Part shown: positions 9,049-16,891 of the stretch, piece after piece
How the letters are laid out: each line of letters opens with the position of its first letter
Numbering within the stretch: position 1 is the stretch's first letter
The notes under the pieces: model-generated
Told to the model about the DNA's origin: nothing
The model's input: only the letters and a program-made list of their open reading frames with translations
Database searches by the model: none
Source: a virus
Virus record (IMG/VR): IMGVR_UViG_3300047496_000172
Location: 1 to 64,000 of that record
Length of the DNA: 64,000 bases
Strand: one strand, 5' to 3'
Translations under genes and position numbers: made by a program

Positions 9049-9051
9049 CTT

Positions 9052-9085
9052 AGATTGGGGTTGGACTTTCGTCCAACCCCAATCT
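9052..9085 (+). terminator. 15-bp perfect hairpin, probable terminator
   Basis: AGATTGGGGTTGGAC pairs perfectly with GTCCAACCCCAATCT around a TTTC loop, 4 nt after the stop codon of the DUF488-like gene. There is no long T tract, so it may also act as an RNA-stabilising or processing hairpin. Confidence 0.7.
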
Positions 9086-9099
9086 CTATAGGTTTTGAA

Positions 9100-9378
9100 A
9101 TGTCACTAGACGAAACTGTTAAGCGTATTCATTCAATCGCTAACGAAGCGCAACTAGACCTTCAAGCTAGTGCCTATATTCAATTGGCTGACGTATATAA
9201 ATTACTAAATGCAATTACAGATATGCGAGAAACATTGATCGGTGCTGCCGCACAATTCGCAAAGTATGAATCTTATCATCTGGCAAAACCGACTCCCGAT
9301 ATCAAGAAAGTTGAAACTAATACGATCTGGAAAACTGCATGCACTAAAGCTGCCGATCTAGACCCGAAATGTAAATAA
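9100..9378 (+). CDS. Hypothetical helical protein
   Basis: Unrecognised 92-residue, mainly helical protein. The ATG at 9100 is preferred over an upstream TTG that would place the start inside the hairpin at 9052-9085. No motif or membrane segment is visible. It is followed at once by a frameshifted small gene. Confidence 0.6.
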   Translation: MSLDETVKRIHSIANEAQLDLQASAYIQLADVYKLLNAITDMRETLIGAAAQFAKYESYHLAKPTPDIKKVETNTIWKTACTKAADLDPKCK

Positions 9379-9380
9379 AT

Positions 9381-9660
9381 ATGTTTAAAAGACTTTCTTG
9401 CTTTAAACAAGCAGTATCCGGATTTGCTTCTTGCCGGTATTATGATGAACTATTAGAAATACAATTAGGCGAAAGTCGTCAAAAAAAACGAATCTGGTGA
9501 ATGGAAACCGAATTGGGTAGTATCTATTACTGATCAAGATGATTGGATTATGAACAAAGGTCATTCTGATTATAATGAGGCGTTAGAGCTTTTTATCATT
9601 ATCTGCCAAATGGAAAAAATCGACATAGATGACTGTTTAAATCTTGGCTTGGAATTTTGA
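9381..9660 (+). pseudogene. Small gene broken in an A8 run
   Basis: ATG at 9381 opens a 39-codon frame that stops just after a run of eight A at 9481-9488. Removing one A joins it to a downstream open frame ending at 9660 and gives a 92-residue protein with a coherent Asp/Glu-rich C-terminal half. A8 is a classic slippage site for polymerases and for sequencing. Function unknown. Confidence 0.5.
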
Positions 9661-9663
9661 AAC

Positions 9664-9861
9664 GTGAACGAAGCCGATAAAATCTTTACAAATAATTGGT
9701 GGTCTGCTCTCCTAAAAGATGAAGAGCGGCTTCAAAAATGGCTGATCAAACTCGAAACCACTGAACGCCAAGGTTTTGATGACAATATTGATGCTATTGA
9801 AAATTACGCTCAAGACAATCTTCCCGCTAAAACAATTCTCCACGCGACTGCGAACTGTTAA
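9664..9861 (+). CDS. Hypothetical protein
   Basis: Unrecognised 65-residue acidic protein with a GTG start 3 nt after the preceding stop, implying coupled translation. Trp-rich near the N-terminus (NNWWSALL). No known motif. Confidence 0.5.
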   Translation: MNEADKIFTNNWWSALLKDEERLQKWLIKLETTERQGFDDNIDAIENYAQDNLPAKTILHATANC

Positions 9862-9882
9862 AATTTTTGCAAGCATGTCTGC

Positions 9883-10206
9883 GTGACGAAGTTCGTCCCA
9901 GGCGATCCATCTTGGAAAGAACAGCCCGCTCCAATTCCTTCTAATTATTGGGAGGAAATGTATAAAGGAATTGTAGACCTATCCTCTTGTGCAGCGGCTT
10001 TTGCGTTGGGAGAAGGTCTCGCCGCTGAACGTTTTGAAGTCCTTCAAGCCCATCCAGAAACGCCCTCAGATATTAAATGGTTTTTGGATAACGCTCTTCC
10101 TGATGAACAGCACCATCAAAGAATATTTCTCAAATTGGCTGGTGATGCTATGGATAAAATGCTAATACGGCATCTTTCAGCCGTAGAAAACTTGAAGAAG
10201 AAATGA
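9883..10206 (+). CDS. Hypothetical protein, possibly ferritin-like
   Basis: Protein of 107 residues starting at GTG. The pattern GEGLAAERF, then about 30 residues later DEQHHQRIF, resembles the paired Glu/ExxH metal-ligand helices of ferritin-like di-iron proteins. The chain is short for that fold, so this is tentative. It overlaps the next gene by 4 nt (ATGA). Confidence 0.5.
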   Translation: MTKFVPGDPSWKEQPAPIPSNYWEEMYKGIVDLSSCAAAFALGEGLAAERFEVLQAHPETPSDIKWFLDNALPDEQHHQRIFLKLAGDAMDKMLIRHLSAVENLKKK

Positions 10207-10805
10207 CCACCAAAATCGTTTATAATTCGAAAAAATATCAAAAACCAGATGAACCGCATCCCACTTTGGGCGAAGGATTTTGGCTTTCGTTTCCTCTTGG
10301 TGATGACGGTTCTCCGGTCATGCCTTTTCCCAGAGTTTATTTTAGGTTGGATGGAACGAAAGATTTTCTAAACGAAAGCGATATTGATTCCAAGTTCGCA
10401 AAAATTTTGTGCAACTTAATTACTAATGAACTTCTATCTTATTTGAACCTGATTGATTTAGAGATTGAATACAGCCCCATACCACCAGAATATATGAACG
10501 AGTTAGCTATTCTTGTTCATGAGAAGAAAATTTCGTCTAAGACGGCCAAAGAAGTTTTTCAATTAATGACGGAAAGCTTTCTGTCACCAAAACAAATTGT
10601 GGCTGATAGAAATCTGGAAATCGACACCAACACTGGCGAACTTGAAAAATTCATTGAAGAATTGGTTGCCAGTAATCCGAAACAGGTCGAAGCTTGCAAG
10701 TTGAAGCCGCAAGCGATTGGCTGGTTTATCGGTCAAATTATGAAGAACTTCAAGAATTCTGATCCAACTCAGATCAGAGAATTGCTGATGGAAAAACTTG
10801 TCTAA
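10203..10805 (+). CDS. GatB/YqeY-domain protein
   Basis: Protein of 200 residues. The C-terminal half (about residues 95-200) fits the GatB/YqeY tail domain: KISSKTAKEVFQLM, a later segment with NP-x-QV, GxxMK and the closing LLMEKL. That domain contacts tRNA in glutamine/asparagine amidotransferases and occurs in stand-alone YqeY proteins. The N-terminal 90 residues are unrecognised. Start overlaps the previous stop by 4 nt. A translation-linked role is possible. Confidence 0.65.
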   Translation: MTTKIVYNSKKYQKPDEPHPTLGEGFWLSFPLGDDGSPVMPFPRVYFRLDGTKDFLNESDIDSKFAKILCNLITNELLSYLNLIDLEIEYSPIPPEYMNELAILVHEKKISSKTAKEVFQLMTESFLSPKQIVADRNLEIDTNTGELEKFIEELVASNPKQVEACKLKPQAIGWFIGQIMKNFKNSDPTQIRELLMEKLV

Positions 10806-11094
10806 AATATTATATGATTGGGAAACTTACGTTCCAGATATGAAGTTCCTTCATATAAGTGAAGGTGTAAAACGTTACATTGATAATGTAGAGTTAGACT
10901 ACCAAGTCACTATACATTATACTCACCCATTATTGATGGTAAATAAAAGTAAATCAATTTATAGTTATTATTTTGGTCCAGAAATAAAAGAATGGATTAA
11001 AGGAAAAAAGTATAGTGTTTCTTCTCAAGGCTATAATTGTCAAATAAGAATGACAAAACAGGACATGGCACTCTTTCGATTATTTTTCTGTTAG
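10798..11094 (+). CDS. Small protein of the F-[KR]-[LM]-x-W/F family
   Basis: Protein of 98 residues ending in a variant (MALFRLFFC) of the C-terminal signature shared by many small proteins in this window. It begins with TTG overlapping the previous gene; an ATG at 10837 is an alternative start. It converges on the minus-strand gene at 11091 with a 4-nt overlap of ends. Function unknown. Confidence 0.55.
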   Translation: MSKILYDWETYVPDMKFLHISEGVKRYIDNVELDYQVTIHYTHPLLMVNKSKSIYSYYFGPEIKEWIKGKKYSVSSQGYNCQIRMTKQDMALFRLFFC

Positions 11095-11267
11095 AACTTA
11101 CGAAGAAGATTATCCGCGCGCTTTCCTGCTTGCCCTCTTGCCAAACTAAACAGTTGATTTTTCGTAGCCTTACGCTTAGGTCGTGGATTATAATTTCCAG
11201 CTATAGCATCGCGTGTTTTCGCAAAGTTGCGTCTTACATCTTTAAAACCACCTACAATTATTTGCAT
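11091..11267 (-). CDS. Small basic protein
   Basis: Protein of 58 residues with many Arg and Lys, so nucleic-acid binding is plausible. The ATG at 11267 has a GAGGAG ribosome-binding site and its own host-type promoter upstream; a longer frame starting at 11381 would run through that promoter and is rejected. No recognised domain. Confidence 0.65.
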   Translation of the reverse strand: MQIIVGGFKDVRRNFAKTRDAIAGNYNPRPKRKATKNQLFSLARGQAGKRADNLLRKF

Positions 11268-11292
11268 GACGTACTCCTCTATTAGTATAGAA

Positions 11293-11320
11293 ATACTATC
11301 ACAATTTATATAGTTGTAAA
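11293..11320 (-). promoter_or_regulatory. Host-type promoter for the small basic protein
   Basis: On the minus strand TTTACA and TAGTAT are separated by 16 nt, about 26 nt upstream of the ATG at 11267. Confidence 0.6.
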
Positions 11321-11334
11321 GCAATATTTGGGGG

Positions 11335-11622
11335 TCAAAGCCAAAAAAGTTTGAATAAAATAAAATCACGATCATCGTCATATTCTAATAAAAAATATAA
11401 TATGAGATTATCATCTCGAACGTTAATTGAGGTTTCTAGCTTTATATTAAACTTACCATATATATTATAATCTATCCATTGTTGGATATCGTCTATCCAT
11501 TGTATCGGATAGTATTTAATGATAGCATTAACCTTATCATATTTTTCAAATAATAAATCTTCTATGACCATATCATTACTAAATTTTACTAAAGAAGAAA
11601 TGTTTGGAAGATATCTATACAT
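11335..11622 (-). CDS. Small protein of the F-K-L-x-W family
   Basis: Protein of 95 residues rich in Ile, Tyr and Asp, ending in DFILFKLFWL, which matches the recurrent C-terminal signature. The ATG overlaps the end of the SLOG-like gene by 8 nt, so the two are probably co-translated. Function unknown. Confidence 0.6.
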   Translation of the reverse strand: MYRYLPNISSLVKFSNDMVIEDLLFEKYDKVNAIIKYYPIQWIDDIQQWIDYNIYGKFNIKLETSINVRDDNLILYFLLEYDDDRDFILFKLFWL

Positions 11623-12163
11623 ATTTCATTAATTTTCGAATAGCCAATTTTCCATTGTTGGACAAATCTCTACTTCCAATTCCGGCCCAAATACCATGAG
11701 GCATAGGCGGCTGATCTATTTTAACCCATTGGTTATCCCACATGAACCAAGCATCTTCTACTTGATCAAACACGTAGCATTCGCTTGGCTCATCGTTATG
11801 CCGATCTAACCACATCGAAATCGCCCAACCGGTTCCACCCTGAACCAAACCATCCTTGATAGTGGCTACGGCGTAGACGCGCTCGGCATCTTTTACCTGA
11901 TACCAATTACGCCGAAGAAGATTTCTAACGAAGAGGCTCTTGGGAGGAAACCATCGTTTAATTCTTTTACTGGCGGCCATACATGCCTCGTCAGCGGCTT
12001 CTAGTTGATCTTTGGACAGTATTATGACTTCTACATCTGGGGCCTGTGTCCGATGCCCAGCAAACGAAAAATGAACAACAGAATGGCCAGCCATTCCAGC
12101 GGTCATACCCCATTGAAGGTCTGCTCCTGATGCTCCTCCTGATAACAATACATTATCGTTCAT
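11615..12163 (-). CDS. SLOG-fold nucleotide-binding-like protein
   Basis: Protein of 182 residues. The N-terminal SGGASGADLQWGM followed by GHSVVHFSF is the Rossmann-like SLOG signature (Gly-Gly-x-x-Gly-Ala-Asp). A second SLOG-like motif GIGSRDL appears near residue 165. Such proteins bind or hydrolyse NAD-derived or other nucleotide ligands and are common in phages and defence systems. It lies 6 nt downstream of the gene at 12170 on the minus strand. The exact ligand cannot be told. Confidence 0.7.
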   Translation of the reverse strand: MNDNVLLSGGASGADLQWGMTAGMAGHSVVHFSFAGHRTQAPDVEVIILSKDQLEAADEACMAASKRIKRWFPPKSLFVRNLLRRNWYQVKDAERVYAVATIKDGLVQGGTGWAISMWLDRHNDEPSECYVFDQVEDAWFMWDNQWVKIDQPPMPHGIWAGIGSRDLSNNGKLAIRKLMKYV

Positions 12164-12169
12164 TGCTCA

Positions 12170-12412
12170 TTATTCATCTTCAATAAAATTGTTTGTAACA
12201 TCCAAACGAGAAGTCCAGTCTAAATCTTGTTGGTTATCAATATACTTGAACACTTTTATGTCATCAAATGAAAAACAATCACCAGTATGTCCGCCACCAA
12301 GAATATTCTTATAAAAACTATCCAACCAAGAAGCACATTCATGCTTTACTGTGAACAGTCTTATGACTACATCACCTTTCTGTATGGACCAAATAGTATT
12401 TGACCTAGCCAT
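12170..12412 (-). CDS. Hypothetical protein
   Basis: Unrecognised 80-residue protein with an acidic C-terminus. The start is 4 nt after the stop of the gene at 12416. Part of a tight minus-strand string of small genes from about 13.1 to 11.3 kb. No motif visible. Confidence 0.55.
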   Translation of the reverse strand: MARSNTIWSIQKGDVVIRLFTVKHECASWLDSFYKNILGGGHTGDCFSFDDIKVFKYIDNQQDLDWTSRLDVTNNFIEDE

Positions 12413-12415
12413 TAT

Positions 12416-12721
12416 TTATTCCTCCAATTGCAATGGTGACATTTTCTTCTTCATTTCCAAAACATCTAAGCTATCTCTGTTAAGTGAGAAATCGTTCCAT
12501 CGCAATTTAAATAACAAATCAATATTATTATAATCAGTAATTGTAATTACTCCAATGATAAAAACGGGATTCTTATTTATTAGTGTAGGAAATTTTTCCA
12601 AAATTGTCTTAGGATTTACGTAACTAAATGTTGTTGACATTACATAATATTTTGAACAATTTTTTACTGCCCATGCTTTAATGTCATCATAAACATCCAT
12701 GACGAAATAAAATGTAATCAT
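12416..12721 (-). CDS. Small protein with an internal F-K-L-R-W signature
   Basis: Protein of 101 residues. The segment IDLLFKLRWND matches the family signature, but about 25 further residues follow it, so it is either an extended member or has a fused tail. The ATG at 12721 overlaps the stop of the preceding gene. Function unknown. Confidence 0.55.
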   Translation of the reverse strand: MITFYFVMDVYDDIKAWAVKNCSKYYVMSTTFSYVNPKTILEKFPTLINKNPVFIIGVITITDYNNIDLLFKLRWNDFSLNRDSLDVLEMKKKMSPLQLEE

Positions 12722-13008
12722 AACTTCAACTTTCGACGTGGTTCTCTGTAAGGATATCCAACATTCAATGCCCCTGTTCGAAATAAATCCGAACAAGATT
12801 GCATTTGCGATTGACGACGGAACAACTCAATGGCCGAATGTGATATCATACGAATTCGCCATTGAACATCATATGTGCGATAAAAAGGATAATAGCACTT
12901 GCTGAAAATAACAGGAAGCGTGCCATAAACGCGCTTCGCAGCATCTCCATACCTACGTGTATGGAATCTATGTATAATATTCCCCTTCATCTTCATCATC
13001 ATCATCAT
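12718..13008 (-). CDS. Hypothetical basic protein
   Basis: Frame of up to 96 residues rich in Arg, Tyr and Ser. It begins inside a run of ATG codons that also encodes the acidic tail of the preceding frameshifted gene, so the exact start is uncertain. The end overlaps the next ATG by 4 nt, as in neighbouring real genes. Confidence 0.45.
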   Translation of the reverse strand: MMMMMKMKGNIIHRFHTRRYGDAAKRVYGTLPVIFSKCYYPFYRTYDVQWRIRMISHSAIELFRRQSQMQSCSDLFRTGALNVGYPYREPRRKLKL

Positions 13009-13143
13009 CTTCTTCTCTAAAAAACTGCTCTACTGTCGTTTTCTTAATTTCAAACTTAGGGGTTTAGTCCAAGCTCCATCCCAAGTATCCAATGGACTTA
13101 TTTTATTCCAAAGATTATGCGAATTGCAGCGAGGACAAGGCAT
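12968..13143 (-). pseudogene. Zinc-ribbon-like small gene with a frame break
   Basis: ATG at 13143 follows AAAGGAG. The first frame encodes MPCPRCNSHNLW and stops early at 13030. One extra base at the AAACCCC stretch (13059-13065) would join it to an open frame with an acidic tail of consecutive Asp residues, giving about 58 residues. The CPRC pair suggests half of a zinc ribbon. Homopolymer-type lesion. Confidence 0.45.
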
Positions 13144-13166
13144 TTGTAGTCTCCTTTATTCTGTTT

Positions 13167-13541
13167 TTAATGAAAAAGATTTGATTTTTTGAACTCAATG
13201 ATTTCTTCAAGAAACTTCGAACCTTTTTCTAGCATGAAAAACTTAGTAAGATCAGCCATTGATTCTGCTTCAGGATCAGCCATTTTTCTGTTTAAATGCA
13301 TCATTCGATCCCATACATCCAAATATTTATCCAGTGCTTCTAACATTTTTGAGATATCTCGAATGTTATGTTCATCAAGTAATCTTCTAGATATCGGAAG
13401 AAGAATACCTAATTTTGTAGGATAGTTTTTAAAAGCCTCTGTCATAACTGTTCGCATTTGCTCATGTGCTTCAGTTCGAAGTTCTTCACACAAAACAGCA
13501 TGCGTTCTATCAAAAACACTTGGAGTAGATATTGTATTCAT
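13167..13541 (-). CDS. Hypothetical helical protein
   Basis: Protein of about 124 residues, predominantly helical, starting at MNTIST. A longer frame would overlap the proteasome-like gene upstream and is less likely. No recognised domain. It follows the proteasome-like gene by 13 nt and is probably in the same transcript. Confidence 0.6.
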   Translation of the reverse strand: MNTISTPSVFDRTHAVLCEELRTEAHEQMRTVMTEAFKNYPTKLGILLPISRRLLDEHNIRDISKMLEALDKYLDVWDRMMHLNRKMADPEAESMADLTKFFMLEKGSKFLEEIIEFKKSNLFH

Positions 13542-13554
13542 TGATTTTTGCCTT

Positions 13555-14094
13555 TCAAATGTTAACAAAGTTAAAGGGTTCAGATACGCCGCCACTAAAG
13601 TTAGCTGCGGCTGATAAAGCTTGCTCTATACGCCATTCAGGCTTCAACGTTTTGTCCATGTCGGTTGTATGAAGAGAACCAAGCGCATATGCCTCTCCAC
13701 ATCCTATGGCCATGTATCCACACAAATTTTCGCCCACTTGGAAGTCTCTCTGTATATTAAAAAGTCGTCCACGTCCACCAACTAAAAAAGAGCCGCCATG
13801 CTCCTGGCTGGATTCAATCGAAGTGTATGCACCTTCCTTGAATACGGCTCTCAATGATGGGATAAATGTTTTCACCATATAAACCATCAAATCATCATAC
13901 TCTACTTCGGGCGGATCAAAATCATACTGTAATATTTGACCCATTCGAAAAGAACTTGAAAAGCCAAACACAAATTCACCATTATAAAATACCTTCTTAT
14001 CTTTTCTAATTACTTTGTCTAAACCCGAAATACCACAAGAGTCGCCACCAATATGAACTCTTCCTTTGGAAGCCACACCAACAATGCATGTCAT
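13555..14094 (-). CDS. Proteasome/HslV-like Ntn hydrolase
   Basis: Protein of 179 residues beginning MTCIVGV. If the phage or host methionine aminopeptidase removes Met1, Thr2 becomes the N-terminal nucleophile, as in proteasome beta subunits and HslV. GGDSCG at about residue 17 fits the conserved acidic position, and a Lys near 33 is in the expected place. The length matches HslV. No ATPase partner is adjacent. A protease role in head maturation or host takeover is possible but not shown. Confidence 0.75.
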   Translation of the reverse strand: MTCIVGVASKGRVHIGGDSCGISGLDKVIRKDKKVFYNGEFVFGFSSSFRMGQILQYDFDPPEVEYDDLMVYMVKTFIPSLRAVFKEGAYTSIESSQEHGGSFLVGGRGRLFNIQRDFQVGENLCGYMAIGCGEAYALGSLHTTDMDKTLKPEWRIEQALSAAANFSGGVSEPFNFVNI

Positions 14095-14112
14095 ATATTA
14101 TTTCTTTCTATT

Positions 14113-14199
14113 TTACAGGCATATACGAGCCACTTCCGCATGTAAATGCATGACAGTTAAGTCGTTATTTATCACATGATCAATACAACCAACACTTAT
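14113..14199 (-). pseudogene. Orphan C-terminal fragment of a dNMP kinase
   Basis: Immediately after the homing endonuclease, an open frame without a start encodes CIDHVINNDLTVMHLHAEV and a few more residues before a stop. This closely resembles the C-terminus of phage deoxynucleoside monophosphate kinases. The intact-looking kinase gene upstream ends in its own, different version of the same motif (FNYVLINN). The fragment is probably the original 3' end of the kinase gene displaced by the endonuclease insertion. Confidence 0.6.
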
Positions 14200-14974
14200 T
14201 TACGAATGGTTCTATTTTAGACCATTTACGTTGTAAGCCTCTTCCTTTATATATTTTTTTATATAAAGCAACTGCACTTTTACCACTAAAAACGATTTCA
14301 TATAAATTTGGTATATTTTTGTGATTTCTGATAGAACAAGGTAAATCTGTCCAAACGCCAATAAAGTCTATAATTTCTTTTGAGGCCAACAGATTAATTA
14401 ATACATTTTTTTGTTCTTTTGAAGAAAAATAAATACAACCATCACCGTCAATTAATCCTACTAACCATTGTGATATCAAAGTATCATCTCCTTTAATACA
14501 CTCTGGAACTCGATTAACTTTGGATTTCCTCGGAAAAATTTCCCATAGTTTCATATCTTCAATTATATAAGGATTGTTTATAACACAAGAATATTTAATC
14601 TTTCCATTTGATTTCTGTGAACGATAGTATAATGGTTTAGTTGAACCAACAAATTGTTTTAGCCCATTTACTAATTCATAATCTAAACAACTTAGTTCCA
14701 ATACATAACTTTCAGATTTCCCACTTTTCTTAATACAACCATCTGCGCTAATAACACCAGCCCAATAAGCCGTTTCTTCCGTTGGAGTTAAAAATATATT
14801 TTCATTACTACATGAATATTTTTGGTTACCTATTGGTAACGGAATCATATATGAAGATGCCCACCAAACAATTTTATCTCTACTACAATTCCATTGTTGA
14901 GCTAACAAAGTTGGACTGTTATTCTTAAGCCCGTCAATTAAATCATTTCTTGATGGCACATTTTTTTTAGTCAA
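14180..14974 (-). CDS. Free-standing LAGLIDADG homing endonuclease
   Basis: Protein of 264 residues with two dodecapeptide motifs, WAGVISADGC and LVGLIDGDGC, each carrying the catalytic Asp. The N-terminal 60 residues may contain a helix-turn-helix-like DNA-binding segment. It starts with TTG and has no clear ribosome-binding site. It sits between the dNMP kinase gene and an orphan kinase C-terminus, the usual footprint of a homing event. I did not find convincing intron core elements, so it is called free-standing, though an intron cannot be excluded. Confidence 0.88.
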   Translation of the reverse strand: MTKKNVPSRNDLIDGLKNNSPTLLAQQWNCSRDKIVWWASSYMIPLPIGNQKYSCSNENIFLTPTEETAYWAGVISADGCIKKSGKSESYVLELSCLDYELVNGLKQFVGSTKPLYYRSQKSNGKIKYSCVINNPYIIEDMKLWEIFPRKSKVNRVPECIKGDDTLISQWLVGLIDGDGCIYFSSKEQKNVLINLLASKEIIDFIGVWTDLPCSIRNHKNIPNLYEIVFSGKSAVALYKKIYKGRGLQRKWSKIEPFVNKCWLY

Positions 14975-15025
14975 TTTTTTGTTTAAATTATTGATGAATA
15001 GTCTAAAACTATATAATATCTATGA

Positions 15026-15574
15026 TTAATTTGTATTGTTTATAAGAACATAATTAAAATCGGTTCGAAGTAAAGAAGTTTCACTTTCATGATTTGAATA
15101 ATCCCAATTTGAAGGTCTAAATAAATAAATACATATTCCTCCCATTTCTTCTATCATTTCTCTTTCATTGGAAAATCTTATATCATCAAAAAAACATTTC
15201 TCTAAATTTGCTATTCTTTCTTTAGTTTTTCTAATATGAATATTAGAATCGTGTTTTCTAAGCACATCTGTTCCAACAAATTGAAGCATCTCTCTTATAT
15301 TTTTTAATTTTTTATTTACCACAAAATTTAAATCTAGATTTGCTAAATCTGATAATTCCATACATTTGTCAATATTCCACAAACAATGAACATCAAATAT
15401 TTTTTCTTTTTCTAATGCATCATAAAATTTTTCAATGTTTATATTGAAAAGCTTTGAGCAAGTTTCTTTTAAAAAATCAGCAAAACTTACCCTAATATAT
15501 CCACAAGATAGTAATTCTTTACCAATGGTCGTTTTTCCACTACCCTTACGACCAGCGATGCCTATTAATTTCAT
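15026..15574 (-). CDS. Deoxynucleoside monophosphate kinase-like protein
   Basis: Protein of 182 residues starting MKLIGIAGRKGSGKTT, a P-loop kinase Walker A. The IREMLQFVGTDVLR segment is characteristic of phage dNMP kinases (T4 gp1-like), which phosphorylate dNMPs to dNDPs. A short upstream extension of the frame is ignored. The C-terminus, DFNYVLINNTN then stop, is shorter than usual; a second copy of this region lies beyond the homing endonuclease. It may still be active because the catalytic parts are complete. Confidence 0.82.
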   Translation of the reverse strand: MKLIGIAGRKGSGKTTIGKELLSCGYIRVSFADFLKETCSKLFNINIEKFYDALEKEKIFDVHCLWNIDKCMELSDLANLDLNFVVNKKLKNIREMLQFVGTDVLRKHDSNIHIRKTKERIANLEKCFFDDIRFSNEREMIEEMGGICIYLFRPSNWDYSNHESETSLLRTDFNYVLINNTN

Positions 15575-15631
15575 AAAGAAGAATATCCACAGATTATTCC
15601 TCATATTACCGTAAACGCGATCTCTACGTCA

Positions 15632-15960
15632 TTATTTTTCGAACTCGTAGAACATTTTCATAAAAACGAAATCTTTGTAATCTACCGTGCAAATGAAGTC
15701 CCAAACATGCGAATTACGTTCACTTAGTTCATAGGTGAATGCTGCACTTTTGTATTGTTCTTTAAACATATTTTTACCAAAGAGTTATTACGAGACGCGT
15801 TCGGCGATAAGACGTGTAAATACCAATCTCTAATGAATACTTTGAAAATTGCGAAATCCCCCTCATACCGTTTGAAGTAAAAAATGGCAAGAGAAGCCGT
15901 AACTTCATCAGATGATAAAGTCGATCCATTAGAATCAAAACTTATCGCAATTTCTTTCAT
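15632..15960 (-). pseudogene. Frame-broken small protein of the K-M-F-Y type
   Basis: The first frame (from ATG 15960, overlapping the previous stop) runs to about codon 63. One extra A in the A5 run at 15771-15775 would join it to a second frame ending in DFVFMKMFYEFEK, a variant of the recurrent F-K-M signature. Alternatively an ATG just after the run begins a separate short gene. Function unknown. Confidence 0.45.
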
Positions 15961-16133
15961 GTTAAATCTTTATTACTATAACCTTCGTCCCAAAGTTGAT
16001 CTAAATGATCGTCTTTGTCACCTAAATATACGAACCAAGATTGTATTTCTTCGGCTGTGCCTGACGGATTAGATACAAAAATTTTCTTTACTTCCAAACA
16101 CTTTTCACATTTGGCGAAATACCAAGTCTTCAT
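15957..16133 (-). CDS. Hypothetical protein with a CxxC pair
   Basis: Protein of 58 residues. MKTWYFAKCEKCLEVK suggests a half zinc ribbon near the N-terminus; the rest is acidic. The ATG overlaps the stop of methionine aminopeptidase by 4 nt, so translation is coupled. Function unknown. Confidence 0.6.
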   Translation of the reverse strand: MKTWYFAKCEKCLEVKKIFVSNPSGTAEEIQSWFVYLGDKDDHLDQLWDEGYSNKDLT

Positions 16134-16879
16134 ATTGTAAAAATCTCGTATCCAGTTTCCGTAACACCAATTGAATGCTCCCACTGAGCACTTAATGTTT
16201 TGTCCTTAGTGACAGCCGTCCAACCATCACTAAGAATCTTCGTATCTGGCTTTCCAATATTGATCATCGGCTCAATAGTGAAGAACATTCCTGGAACAAA
16301 CGGTATTCCTTTGTAATCTGCATGTGGCATGAAGTGTAAAATTTGAGGATCATCATGGAAAACTCTTCCAACACCATGACCAACAAAAGTTTCAACCACC
16401 GAAAACCCATTTTTATGAGCATGATCTTCAATTGCTTTAGCAATATCACCCGTAAAACCACCCGGCTTTACCTGTTCAATTGCCAAATATAAACATTCTC
16501 GGGTAACATCGATCAATTTCTTAGCCTTGGCATTAATCGAACCAACTGCATACATTCGACTATGGTCGCCGTGCCAGCCATCAAGGATGACCGTATAATC
16601 AATATTGGCGATGTCGCCCTCGCGTAAAATCTTGGCACCAGGAATGCCATGACAGACCACATGATTGACGCTGATGCACAACGTCTTTGGATATCCTTTG
16701 TAGCCAAGACAAGCGGGAATACCATTATTTGCAAGCATGAACTCTCTTGCTAAGTTGTCAAGAGTTTCTGTTGCCACGCCTGGAACCACGAATTGTGTCA
16801 GATAGTCAGCGCATTGCGCTGCAAGCTTTCCAGCAGCACGCATGCCATTCCAATCTGCTTCATCTGTATGAATAATCAT
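16130..16879 (-). CDS. map: Methionine aminopeptidase, type I
   Basis: Removes N-terminal Met from nascent proteins. The 249-residue length and all metal ligands fit: Asp in NIDYTVILDG, Asp in GDHSR, His in FVGHGVGR, Glu in FTIEPMI and Glu in QWEHSIGV. HHxx-type substrate residues at CHGIPG are present. A GATAAATA box ends 4 nt before the ATG, so the gene looks late-expressed with little or no leader. The proteasome-like protein nearby needs Met removal to expose its Thr, which may link the two (inference). Confidence 0.93.
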   Translation of the reverse strand: MIIHTDEADWNGMRAAGKLAAQCADYLTQFVVPGVATETLDNLAREFMLANNGIPACLGYKGYPKTLCISVNHVVCHGIPGAKILREGDIANIDYTVILDGWHGDHSRMYAVGSINAKAKKLIDVTRECLYLAIEQVKPGGFTGDIAKAIEDHAHKNGFSVVETFVGHGVGRVFHDDPQILHFMPHADYKGIPFVPGMFFTIEPMINIGKPDTKILSDGWTAVTKDKTLSAQWEHSIGVTETGYEIFTI

Positions 16880-16883
16880 TGAT

Positions 16884-16891
16884 TATTTATC
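16884..16891 (-). promoter_or_regulatory. Late-type box for methionine aminopeptidase
   Basis: GATAAATA on the minus strand, ending 4 nt before the ATG at 16879. Same arrangement as in the other late-box genes of the window. Confidence 0.6.

Noticed and set aside
9052-9085. Riboswitch in front of the gene at 9100
   Set aside because: The hairpin is a simple perfect stem right after a stop codon; no conserved aptamer or alternative pairing is visible.
11037-11285. Plus-strand 82-residue ORF
   Set aside because: It is antisense to a small gene with its own promoter and ribosome-binding site and has no good start signals.
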